In this document: piece after piece, positions 1 through 8,804 of the stretch
Layout: each line of letters starts with the position of its first letter
Position numbering within the stretch: the first letter of the stretch is position 1
Assembly: GCA_903882335.1 (NCBI GenBank)
Contig: CAIRWP010000057.1
Span: 1 to 10,650 of the forward strand
Direction of reading: 5' to 3'
Length of the DNA: 10,650 bases
Source of the DNA: an uncultured Opitutia bacterium
GTDB taxonomy: Bacteria > Verrucomicrobiota > Verrucomicrobiia > Opitutales > UBA953
The notes under the pieces: generated by a model
What the model was told of the DNA's origin: nothing
What the model saw: the letters and a program-made list of their open reading frames with translations, nothing else
Databases searched by the model: none
Made by a program: the position numbers and the translations under genes

Positions 1-1152
1 GATGCGGATGGCGAATGCGACCGCTATGAGGTGTTCAATGGCGACCTCCAGGTCACCAAGAATTTCCACGAGTACGTCTTCGACCTGCAGACGGACGCCG
101 TCGGCAACTTCTACTTCATCAAGGCGGGCCCGGTCCGTAAGGGCGGTCGAGGGTTCGACGACCTGTGCGATCACCATGGCGCGCTCTTCAAGGTCTCGCC
201 GGATGGGCGCGACTTGTCCGTGGTGGCCACCGGCTTCCGCGCGCCCAACGGCCTTGGCCTCAGCCCGACCGGGCAGCTCACCACCGGGGACAACGAAGGC
301 ACCTGGACGCCGGTCTGCCGGCTGAACTGGGTCAAGGCCGGCGGCTTCTACGGCGTGCCTCCGCTGGCCCACCGCGTGACCGAGCCGACCGATTACGATC
401 GCCCGCTCTGCTGGTTCCCGAAGGAGGTCGACAACTCCAGCGGCGGGCAGGTGTGGGTGACCTCCGATAAGTTCGGCCCATGGAAGGACCGCCTCCTGCA
501 CCTCAGCTACGGCACCTGCTCGCTCTTCGGCGTCCTGCCGCAGGAGGTTAGCTTCCGCGGACAGCCCCAGATGCAGGGCGGGGTGACGCGTTTCAACGTG
601 ACCTTCGACAGTGGCGCCATGCGCGCGCGTTTCCGCCCGCAGGATGGGCAGCTCTACGTGGTCGGCCTCCGCGGCTGGCAGACCACCGCGACGCGCAACG
701 GTTGCCTCCAGCGCGTCCGCTACACTGGCGCGAGTTACCGCGCGCCGCTCCAGCTCGCCGTCCATCCCGGGCAGGTCGTGCTCACCTTCGGCGCCCCGGT
801 CGACCGGAAGACCGCGGAGGATCCCGCCAGCTGGAACGCGGAACTCTGGAACTACGTCTGGTCGGCCGCGTACGGCTCGCCCGAGGTCTCCACGCTCACC
901 CCGGCCGGGGCTGCCGCCGAGGTCGGTAAGGACGGCAAACCCGAGTTCTCCAAGGATCAGATGGCCGAGCGGAAGCACGACCCCTTGGCCATCCGCTCCG
1001 CCAAGGTTTCCGCCGACGGCCTGACCGTCACCTTGGATGCGCCGGAGCTTCGGCCGGCCATGCAGATGCAGCTCAAGTACGACCTGAAGTCCGCCGACGG
1101 GCAGGAACTACGCGGGCAGGTGGTCAACACCATCCACGCCCTGACGAAGTAA
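1..1152 (+). CDS. C-terminal part of a PVC-type beta-propeller (DUF6797/heme-binding-type) protein, 5' truncated
   Basis: The frame is open from base 1, giving 383 visible residues, and ends in TAA. The GTG at 31 lies inside the domain and is not a real start. The visible part begins with an acidic DADGECDRYE stretch, which looks like a calcium-binding loop. It continues into a glucose/sorbosone-dehydrogenase-like propeller with the blocks APNGLGLSP, GDNEGTW, DNSSGGQVW, SYGTCSLFG, FDSGAMRARF and GLRGWQT, roughly residues 80-240. A C-terminal beta-rich module follows (about 245-383) with WNYVWSAAYGSP and a final NTIHAL. From memory, this block order is typical of very large secreted proteins of Verrucomicrobiota and Planctomycetes, some of which also carry cytochrome c domains. 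No CXXCH is visible here, so any heme site would lie upstream. Substrate and reaction are unknown. The gene converges on the esterase 16 bases downstream. Family placement is fairly confident; function is not. Confidence 0.8.
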   Translation, partial: DADGECDRYEVFNGDLQVTKNFHEYVFDLQTDAVGNFYFIKAGPVRKGGRGFDDLCDHHGALFKVSPDGRDLSVVATGFRAPNGLGLSPTGQLTTGDNEGTWTPVCRLNWVKAGGFYGVPPLAHRVTEPTDYDRPLCWFPKEVDNSSGGQVWVTSDKFGPWKDRLLHLSYGTCSLFGVLPQEVSFRGQPQMQGGVTRFNVTFDSGAMRARFRPQDGQLYVVGLRGWQTTATRNGCLQRVRYTGASYRAPLQLAVHPGQVVLTFGAPVDRKTAEDPASWNAELWNYVWSAAYGSPEVSTLTPAGAAAEVGKDGKPEFSKDQMAERKHDPLAIRSAKVSADGLTVTLDAPELRPAMQMQLKYDLKSADGQELRGQVVNTIHALTK

Positions 1153-1165
1153 CCGCGGGCGCGGT
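1152..1165. terminator. GC-rich inverted repeat between convergent genes (weak bidirectional terminator candidate)
   Basis: ACCGCGGGCGCGGT is a perfect inverted repeat with 6-base arms around GG, or realistically a 5-bp stem with a GGGC loop. It starts in the last base of the upstream TAA and almost fills the 16-base gap between two convergent genes. That position suits a shared terminator. No T-tract follows on either strand, so classical intrinsic termination is not supported and the arms may be chance in GC-rich DNA. Confidence 0.3.
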
Positions 1166-1168
1166 CCC

Positions 1169-2314
1169 TCACTTGCCGCTCGGCACGTAGCCCTTCCAGA
1201 GCCACTCCAAGGCGTTCGGGAGAATCTGGGCGCGGGCGGGCCCGAGGCCGTGGCCGGCGTTCTGGCAGAAGAGGTACTGGTAGGGGTAGCCTTTTTCCTT
1301 GAGGACCTTGGCCATGCGGTGGTTGGCCTCGACCCAGTCGTGCATGCCGTCGCGCATCACGTTCGGGTTGAAGTTATCGCGGTCGCCCACGGCCAGATAC
1401 AGGCGGATCGGCTTACGCTCGGACTTCGGGATCAGCTGGTCGTGAAAATCCCAGGCGCCGCCCGGCGTGGCTGGGTCGAAGGGCCACTGCTGGTTGACGA
1501 ACGTCCCCGAGAGCGTCAGCACGCGGCGGAACCACTCGGGGTGGTACCAGGCCATGATCAGCGCGGCGGAACCGCCGGAGCTCGTGCCCATGGTCGCGCG
1601 GCCATCGGGGTCGGTCGTGAACTTCACGCCGGTCTTCTGCTCCACCTGCGGGAGCACCTCGAGCTGGATGAACTCGGCGAAGAGCCCGGACATCGTGTCG
1701 TACTCCTTGCCGCGCTCATGGCCTTGGGCGTCGCCGCCCCCGTTGGCGATCATCACCGTGACCACCGGCGGGATCCGCTTCTGCGCGATCAGGTTGTCGA
1801 GGATGCGGCACAGGTTGAGGTCCGGCTTGCCCAGACCCGGACCATCATGCGTGACCAGCAGCGGGGCCGCCGTGCCGGGTACGTACTGGGCCGGGATGTG
1901 CACGGTGATCGTGCGCTTGTAGTCGATGGTATGCGTCGCGACGATCAAGGTCTTCGGGTTCTTGGGGTCCGGCGTGCCGAACTCCTTGCGCGCGATGCCC
2001 GGGTTGAAGCGCTGGCAATCCTTCGAGTTCATGACGAACTGCTCCACGCGTCCCTGCGGGACCCCGGCGATGGCCTTCGTCTCGGGGGCGGCCACGTAAT
2101 CCGGGCCCACCACGAAATCGCCGTACGCGTCGGCGGAGGGCGTCGCGCCCGCCGGACCTCCGAGGCGAATGAACTTCGGGGCGGTCGGACCGTCGAACGG
2201 CCGGGTCGGCGGCTGCGGGCGCGCGGCCGGCTTGGGGGCCGGGGCGACGGTCTTGGGCGCGTCGGCGGCGAAGCCGGTCAACGCGAGGAGCAGGAGGGCG
2301 GGGCGGAGGCTCAT
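1169..2314 (-). CDS. secreted alpha/beta-hydrolase, esterase D/enterochelin-esterase-like
   Basis: The product is a 381-residue predicted serine esterase exported by a Sec signal peptide. The chosen ATG begins MSLRPALLLLALTGFAADA, a short basic start plus hydrophobic core. The frame stays open upstream to 2365, but that extension would put 17 polar residues ahead of the signal. A Pro/Ala-rich linker follows the signal (about residues 20-42). The hydrolase fold carries GTSSGGS with nucleophile Ser245, a candidate acid in AVGDRD (Asp311 or Asp313), and His355 in NAGHGLG. This order fits the putative-esterase (Fes/esterase D) family, which cleaves carboxylic esters such as acetyl or feruloyl groups on polysaccharides, or siderophore esters. 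The actual substrate is not evident. It follows uup on the same strand after 63 bases, with no clear Shine-Dalgarno motif or convincing promoter in that gap, so read-through from uup is possible. Confidence is high for the fold and low for the substrate. Confidence 0.88.
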   Translation of the reverse strand: MSLRPALLLLALTGFAADAPKTVAPAPKPAARPQPPTRPFDGPTAPKFIRLGGPAGATPSADAYGDFVVGPDYVAAPETKAIAGVPQGRVEQFVMNSKDCQRFNPGIARKEFGTPDPKNPKTLIVATHTIDYKRTITVHIPAQYVPGTAAPLLVTHDGPGLGKPDLNLCRILDNLIAQKRIPPVVTVMIANGGGDAQGHERGKEYDTMSGLFAEFIQLEVLPQVEQKTGVKFTTDPDGRATMGTSSGGSAALIMAWYHPEWFRRVLTLSGTFVNQQWPFDPATPGGAWDFHDQLIPKSERKPIRLYLAVGDRDNFNPNVMRDGMHDWVEANHRMAKVLKEKGYPYQYLFCQNAGHGLGPARAQILPNALEWLWKGYVPSGK

Positions 2315-2377
2315 GAGGGGCAGGGGGTTAGTCCCGTTTAAGGGCCCCCGGTTCCGCGCACGCAAGCCTTTCGCGGT

Positions 2378-4195
<1,818 letters not shown>

Positions 4196-4306
4196 TCGGC
4201 CTTGAAGTGAGTGACGGAGGGGCGGGAGGCGAGTCAAATGGCGACGGGCCTACCCCGGCCCCGAAAGGAACCTTGTCGGAGGGGTCGGGTAGGGTGTATT
4301 TCCCTT
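4196..4306. promoter_or_regulatory. divergent intergenic region between uup and the hydrolase operon
   Basis: These 111 bases separate two divergent genes and must hold at least one promoter. Rightward, TTGTCG (4273-4278) and TGTATT (4295-4300) form a weak sigma70-like pair 16 bases apart, which would place transcription start close to the ATG at 4307. Leftward, TTGACT (complement of 4232-4237) resembles a -35 box, but no good -10 box lies at the right distance. A small inverted repeat, GGGCC-TACCCC-GGCCC, occupies 4246-4261. All of these are motif matches by eye only. Confidence 0.35.
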
Positions 4307-6328
4307 ATGACCCCCTTTATGCGACGTCTCCTCCTGCTTGCCCTCGCCGCCTTCGCCCTCGCCGACGGCCCCAAGGACAACGTGGCCACCGCGGTCCGCC
4401 CGATCCCCCCGCCCGGCGTCCCCGTCCCGGAAGCCGACCGTAAGGCGATCCAGCAGGCCCTCAGCGAGCTGCGCGTCGCAATCGAGAATGCGACCAAGGC
4501 CCAGGCCAGGAACCCGCGGCTGCAGGAGATGCTGCCCGACCTCGAGGTCTGCCACAAGGCGGCCGACTGGGCGCTGCGGTACAACGAGTTCTTCAAGGAG
4601 GCCGAGTTCAAGTCGGCGCTCGAGGTCATCGCCGAGGGCAAGGCGCGCGCCGCGGCCTTCGCGAAGGGGGAGACCCCCTGGACGACCCAGAAGGGCCCGG
4701 TCATCCGCGGCTACCGCTCCCGTCTCGACGGCTCCATCCAGCCGTATGGCATCGTCGTCCCCGAGAATGCCGGTCCCGGCCCGCTTCGCCTCGATTTCTG
4801 GTGCCATGGCCGCGGCGAGAACCTCAGCGAACTCAACTTCGTCCAGGACCGTCGCAAGTCCGTCGGCCAGATCGCGGCGCAGAACCGGTACGTCCTCCAT
4901 CCCTACGGCCGCTACTGCTGCGCCAACAAGTTCGCCGGCGAGGTCGATCTCTGGGAAGCCTACGAACACGCCCGCAAGTCCTACGCCTTTGACGAGGACC
5001 GTCTCTTCATCCGCGGCTTCAGCATGGGGGGCGCGGCCGTCTGGCAGTTCGGAGCCCACTACACCGACCGCTGGTGCGGCATCAATCCCGGCGCCGGCTT
5101 CTCCGAGACGCCCGAGTTCCTGAACATCTTCCAGAACGAGGACGTGTCCAAGATCCCCGCCTGGCAGCAGACGCTCTGGTCCTGGTACAACGCGACCGAC
5201 GTCGCCGCCAATTTCGCGAACGCCCCGCTCGTGGCGTACAGCGGCGAACTCGACAAGCAGAAGCAGGCCGCCGACGTCATGGCCAAGCATCTCCGCACCG
5301 AGAACCTCGACCTCGTCCACATCATCGGGCCGAAGACCGCGCACAAGATCCACCCGGACTCGCTCGTGGAAATCGAGCGTCGGCTCGCCGCCATCGCCGC
5401 TATCGGCCGCAACCGCGCCCCCCGGGAGGTCACCCTCGTCACCTACTTCCTCCGCTATAACCGCATGCACTGGGTCCAGGTCGACCGCCTGGCCCAGCAC
5501 TGGCAACCGGCCCGGCTCGCCGCCGAGGTCGACAGCGACAACGCCGTGACCGTCAAGACCCTGAACGTGACCGGCTTCACCCTGGACATGGCCTCCGGCC
5601 ACGCGCCGTTCTCGCAGCGCGGCAAGGTCGTCGTGCACATCGACGGCCAGGACGTCGAGACGCCGCCGCCCGCCACCGACCGCTCCTGGAAGGTCACCTT
5701 CGCCCGCGCGCCCCATAACGGTAAGTGGACGCAGGTGCAGGCTTACGATGACGAAGCCGGCCTGGTGAAGCGCCATGGCCTGACCGGACCGATCGACGAC
5801 GCCTTCATGGACGCCTTCCTGTTCGTCTCCCCGACGGGTCAGCCGATGCACGCCAAGTCCGGCGCCTGGGCCAAGGCCGAGATGGAGCGCGCCAGCTGGG
5901 AATGGCGGCGTCAGTTCCGCGGCTTCGCGCCGGTCAAGACGGACAAAGACATCAAGGACGAGGACATCGCCGCGAATAACCTGATCCTGTGGGGCGACCC
6001 CTCCAGCAACGCCCTGATCGCGCGTATCGTCGCGAAGCTGCCCATCACCTGGACCGCCGACAAGCTGGTCGTGAACGACAAGACCTACTCCCCTCAGGAT
6101 CACATGCCGGTCCTGATTTACCCGAACCCGCTGAACCCGGCGAAGTACGTGGTGATCAACAGCGGCTTCACCTACCGCGAGTACGACTACCTCAACAACG
6201 CCCGGCAGGTCCCAAAACTACCCGACTGGGCCGTCATCGACCTCAACACGCCGGTGACCCCGCAGGCCCCCGGCGCCATCCCGGACGCCGGCTTCTTCGA
6301 CGAGCACTGGCGCTGGCGCGCCCGCTGA
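4307..6328 (+). CDS. secreted prolyl-oligopeptidase-like alpha/beta-hydrolase with extra C-terminal domain
   Basis: The product is 673 residues. MTPFMRRLLLLALAAFALA is a clear signal peptide with an ALA cleavage site before Asp20; the ATG at 4319 (residue 5) would preserve it. The frame is open back to 4211, but that extension would bury the signal. Residues about 30-125 look helical. The hydrolase domain (about 130-365) has FWCHGRGEN, the nucleophile elbow GFSMGGA (Ser239), candidate acid Asp316 in YSGELDK, and His346 or His349 in KTAHKIHP. The remaining 300 or so residues are not part of a standard catalytic domain. They include a beta-rich part and the block LWGDPSSNALI plus VLIYPNPLNP, which I recall as conserved in PVC-group proteins annotated as S9 family peptidases. 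Peptidase versus carbohydrate esterase cannot be decided. It leads a three-gene run, with the dehydrogenase 20 bases downstream, and shows no Shine-Dalgarno motif. Confidence 0.87.
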   Translation: MTPFMRRLLLLALAAFALADGPKDNVATAVRPIPPPGVPVPEADRKAIQQALSELRVAIENATKAQARNPRLQEMLPDLEVCHKAADWALRYNEFFKEAEFKSALEVIAEGKARAAAFAKGETPWTTQKGPVIRGYRSRLDGSIQPYGIVVPENAGPGPLRLDFWCHGRGENLSELNFVQDRRKSVGQIAAQNRYVLHPYGRYCCANKFAGEVDLWEAYEHARKSYAFDEDRLFIRGFSMGGAAVWQFGAHYTDRWCGINPGAGFSETPEFLNIFQNEDVSKIPAWQQTLWSWYNATDVAANFANAPLVAYSGELDKQKQAADVMAKHLRTENLDLVHIIGPKTAHKIHPDSLVEIERRLAAIAAIGRNRAPREVTLVTYFLRYNRMHWVQVDRLAQHWQPARLAAEVDSDNAVTVKTLNVTGFTLDMASGHAPFSQRGKVVVHIDGQDVETPPPATDRSWKVTFARAPHNGKWTQVQAYDDEAGLVKRHGLTGPIDDAFMDAFLFVSPTGQPMHAKSGAWAKAEMERASWEWRRQFRGFAPVKTDKDIKDEDIAANNLILWGDPSSNALIARIVAKLPITWTADKLVVNDKTYSPQDHMPVLIYPNPLNPAKYVVINSGFTYREYDYLNNARQVPKLPDWAVIDLNTPVTPQAPGAIPDAGFFDEHWRWRAR

Positions 6329-6348
6329 ACCGCCGAACTCCTCCGCCC

Positions 6349-8127
6349 ATGCCCATCATTACGGAAAAAGAACTGCGTCCGGATTACGACGTGATTGTCG
6401 TCGGCTCCGGCGCCGGCGGCGGCCAGTCCGCCTATACGCTGACCATGAACGGCGTGAAGGTCCTCCTGCTCGAGGCCGGTCGCAATTACGACCCGGCCAC
6501 GGAGACCCCGATGTTCCAGACGCCGAGCCAGATGCCCCTGCGCGGCATGTCCACCCGCGAGAAGCCCTTCGGTTTCGGCGACGCCACCGTGGACGGCGGT
6601 TGGGAGGTCCCCGACGAGCCCTACACCCAGGCCAATGACAAGCCGGAGGAACGGTTCTGGTGGTGGCGTGCCCGCATGCTCGGCGGTCGCACCAACCACT
6701 GGGGACGCATCTCCCTGCGCAACGGTCCCTACGATTTCAAACCCTACTCCCGTGACGGCCTCGGCTTCGACTGGCCCCTCGCCTACGAGGACGTCGCCCC
6801 TTATTACGACAAGGTCGAGCTACTCATCGGCGTCTACGGCTCGAACGAGGGCCTGGAGAATACCCCCGATTCGCCCAACGGCACGCTGCTCCCGCCGCCG
6901 AAGGCCCGGGCCGGCGAGCTCTACTTCAAGAAACACGTCGCCAAGCTCGGCATCCCCGTCGTCCCGATCCACCGCGCCGTGCTCAGCACCCGCCAGGACC
7001 ACGAGAACATCCCCCGCCGCCTGTTCCCGCATAACCCGACCGCGCAGAAACTAACGGCCGAGTCCATGAAGGCGCGGGCCGCCTGCTTCTGGGCCACCGA
7101 TTGCGTGCGCGGCTGCAGCATCCGGGCGAACTACCAGTCCACCACGGTGCACCTGCCCCCGGCGCTCGCCTCGGGCAACCTCGACATCCTCTGCGACGCC
7201 CATGCCCGCGAGGTCATCCTCAACGACCAAGGCAAGGCCGCCGGCGTCGCCTACGTCGACAAGAAGACCGGTCAGGAACGCGTCGTGAAGGCCCGCGCGG
7301 TCATCCTCGCGGCTAGTTCCGGGGAGACCGCCCGCATCCTGCTCAACTCCCGCGCGAAGCGCCCCGAGGGCGTCGCGAACTCCAGCGGGCTCGTCGGCAA
7401 GTACATCATGGACACCGTCGGCGCCGGCCTCGGCGGCCGCGTGCCCGCCTTCGAGAATCTCCCCGTGCACAACGAGGACGGCGCCGGCGCGCACGTCTAC
7501 GTCCCGTGGTGGCTCTACCGGCCGCAGCACGCCGGCAAGCTCGACTTCGCCCGCGGTTACCACATCGAGTTCACGACCGGGCGGCAGGCCCCGAACCTCA
7601 ACGTCGCCGGTCCCGCAGCCCCGGGCTATGGCCGGGCCTTCAAGGAGGACCTGCGTCGCACCTACGGCTCGTTCGTCGGTTTCTCCGGCCGCGGCGAGAT
7701 GATCCCGAACAAGGATTCCTTCTGCGAGCTCGACCCGTCCGTGAAGGACAAGTGGGGCATCCCCGTCCTCCGTTTCCACTGGAAGTGGTCCAGCCACGAG
7801 CTCAACCAGGCCGCGCACATGCAGCGCACGTTCAAGGAGATGATCGAGGCCGCCGGCGGCAGCGCCGGCAACCCCACCACCGGGGACAAGGCCATCAAGC
7901 CCGGCGGCTTCATCATCCATGAGGTCGGCGGCGGCATCATGGGCGCCGACCGCGCCAAGTCCGTGACCAATGCCTGGAACCAGTGCTGGGACATCCCCAA
8001 CCTCCTGCTGAACGACGGCTCCGCCTTCGCCAGCAACGCCGACAAGAACCCGACCCTGACCATCATGGCCTTGGCGTGGCGCGCCTGCGACCACCTCATC
8101 GACGAGATGCGCAAGGGCAACCTCTGA
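6349..8127 (+). CDS. GMC-family FAD-dependent dehydrogenase, large subunit
   Basis: The product is a 592-residue flavoprotein of the glucose-methanol-choline family, gluconate 2-dehydrogenase/FAD glucose dehydrogenase branch. The N-terminal FAD fold has DYDVIVVGSGAGGG (residues 12-25) and ends its second strand in LLLEAG (Glu42). LGGRTNHWGR lies at 111-120. The C-terminal substrate domain has HEVGGGIMG (His524) and NPTLTIMALA (Asn567), a His/Asn pair matching the active site of cholesterol-oxidase-type GMC enzymes. Cys246, Cys252 and Cys256 form CX5CX3C, suggesting a 3Fe-4S cluster as in Burkholderia FAD glucose dehydrogenase. It should oxidise a sugar or polyol hydroxyl and pass electrons to a cytochrome. 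No export signal is visible, so it probably leaves the cell with its Tat partner 10 bases downstream. The ATG at 6349 sits just before the FAD motif; the open frame back to 5989 overlaps the preceding gene and is unrelated. Glycoside 3-dehydrogenases are also plausible relatives. Confidence 0.92.
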   Translation: MPIITEKELRPDYDVIVVGSGAGGGQSAYTLTMNGVKVLLLEAGRNYDPATETPMFQTPSQMPLRGMSTREKPFGFGDATVDGGWEVPDEPYTQANDKPEERFWWWRARMLGGRTNHWGRISLRNGPYDFKPYSRDGLGFDWPLAYEDVAPYYDKVELLIGVYGSNEGLENTPDSPNGTLLPPPKARAGELYFKKHVAKLGIPVVPIHRAVLSTRQDHENIPRRLFPHNPTAQKLTAESMKARAACFWATDCVRGCSIRANYQSTTVHLPPALASGNLDILCDAHAREVILNDQGKAAGVAYVDKKTGQERVVKARAVILAASSGETARILLNSRAKRPEGVANSSGLVGKYIMDTVGAGLGGRVPAFENLPVHNEDGAGAHVYVPWWLYRPQHAGKLDFARGYHIEFTTGRQAPNLNVAGPAAPGYGRAFKEDLRRTYGSFVGFSGRGEMIPNKDSFCELDPSVKDKWGIPVLRFHWKWSSHELNQAAHMQRTFKEMIEAAGGSAGNPTTGDKAIKPGGFIIHEVGGGIMGADRAKSVTNAWNQCWDIPNLLLNDGSAFASNADKNPTLTIMALAWRACDHLIDEMRKGNL

Positions 8128-8137
8128 GCCTTCGACC

Positions 8138-8797
8138 ATGTCTCCCGAATCTTCCAACCCGATGCTCCGCCTCGATCGCCGCCAGGCCCTTGCCTGGTTG
8201 GCCGTCGCCGCCGTCGGCCTCACCGCGGCCGGTCGCCTGCCGCTCGGCGCGGCCGAACCCGCCGACCGTCCGCACGGCAAGCGCATCGGCGCCGACCCGG
8301 TGCTCAACAAGACCTATGTCCCCGGCGAGCTCTGGCCGCTCTCGTTCACGCCCGCCCAGCAGGCCGCGGCCGACGCGTTGGCCGACCTCATCCTCCCGCC
8401 GGAGGCCGGCGGTAAGAAGCCGTCCGAGCTCGGCGTGCCCGCGTTCATCGACGAATGGGTCAGCTCCTATTACGACGAGACGCTCAAGGACCGTCCGATC
8501 ATCCTCGCGGGCCTGACCTGGCTCGACGCCGAGGCGCAGCGCCGGCACGGCGCCGTCTTCGCGAAGCTGACCGAGGCCCAGCAGGCCGGCATCGCCGACG
8601 CTATCTGCGGCGTGAAGCCGGTGAAGAAGGAGCACAAGCCCGGTCAGGATTTCTTCAAGCGGTTCCGCCACCTCGCGGCCGGGGGCTACTACACGACCCC
8701 GCAGGGCATGCGTGAGCTCGGCTACGTCGGCAACACGCCCTCGGCCACCTTCGACGGGCCGACCCCCGAAGCGCTGAAGCATCTCGGCCTCGCCTGA
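8138..8797 (+). CDS. Tat-exported gluconate 2-dehydrogenase subunit 3-like small subunit
   Basis: The product is 219 residues. The N-terminus has a twin-arginine motif, LDRRQALAW (Arg14-Arg15), then a hydrophobic stretch LAVAAVGLTAAG and a likely cleavage near Ala39. The mature part (about 65-219) matches the gluconate 2-dehydrogenase subunit 3 pattern: FTPAQQAAADALADLILPP, then GVPAFIDEW, and the late block FFKRFRHLAAGGYYTTPQG with GYVGN. These small subunits bind the GMC large subunit, help it mature, and carry it through the Tat pathway; they have no catalytic site. The gene starts 10 bases after the dehydrogenase stop, so the two are almost certainly co-translated. A second ATG at 8162 (residue 9) also keeps the Tat motif and could be the true start. 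Neither ATG has a convincing Shine-Dalgarno motif. The stop lies 3 bases from the stop of the convergent transporter gene. Confidence 0.9.
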   Translation: MSPESSNPMLRLDRRQALAWLAVAAVGLTAAGRLPLGAAEPADRPHGKRIGADPVLNKTYVPGELWPLSFTPAQQAAADALADLILPPEAGGKKPSELGVPAFIDEWVSSYYDETLKDRPIILAGLTWLDAEAQRRHGAVFAKLTEAQQAGIADAICGVKPVKKEHKPGQDFFKRFRHLAAGGYYTTPQGMRELGYVGNTPSATFDGPTPEALKHLGLA

Positions 8798-8804
8798 GCC
8801 TCAG
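8794..8804. repeat. short inverted repeat spanning both convergent stop codons
   Basis: CTGAGCCTCAG is a perfect 5-base inverted repeat around one C. It contains the TGA of the rightward small-subunit gene and the TGA (read as TCA) of the leftward transporter gene. The single-base centre cannot form a stable hairpin, so it is not called a terminator. It may simply reflect two TGAG-type gene ends meeting tail to tail. Confidence 0.35.

Noticed and set aside
31..33. GTG as the start of the first gene
   Set aside because: The frame is open to base 1 and the upstream residues form part of an acidic loop continuous with the propeller, so the gene begins outside the window.
1250..2341. A 363-codon plus-strand open frame opposite the esterase
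   Set aside because: The esterase strand has a signal peptide and complete catalytic triad. The opposing frame reads as biased Gly/Arg/Val sequence.
2315..2377. Promoter or terminator between uup and the esterase
   Set aside because: The gap has a poor CCGCG/CGCGG inverted repeat with a 13-base loop and a GGGCCC palindrome, but no T-tract. The best minus-strand box pair (TTGCGT and TTAAAC) matches the consensus too poorly to call.
4250..6103. A 617-codon open frame on the minus strand opposite the secreted hydrolase
   Set aside because: It is a shadow of strong GC codon bias. The translation is low-complexity, rich in Gly, Val, Asp and Arg, with no domain motifs, while the plus strand carries a signal peptide and catalytic motifs.
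5989..6348. A possible 120-residue N-terminal extension of the GMC dehydrogenase
   Set aside because: It overlaps the end of the hydrolase gene out of frame, is Arg/Pro-rich, and is absent from GMC enzymes, which start shortly before the FAD motif as seen from 6349.
7051..8310. A 419-codon minus-strand open frame opposite the dehydrogenase and small subunit
   Set aside because: The sense frame has full GMC motifs throughout. The antisense product is compositionally biased and has no recognisable pattern.
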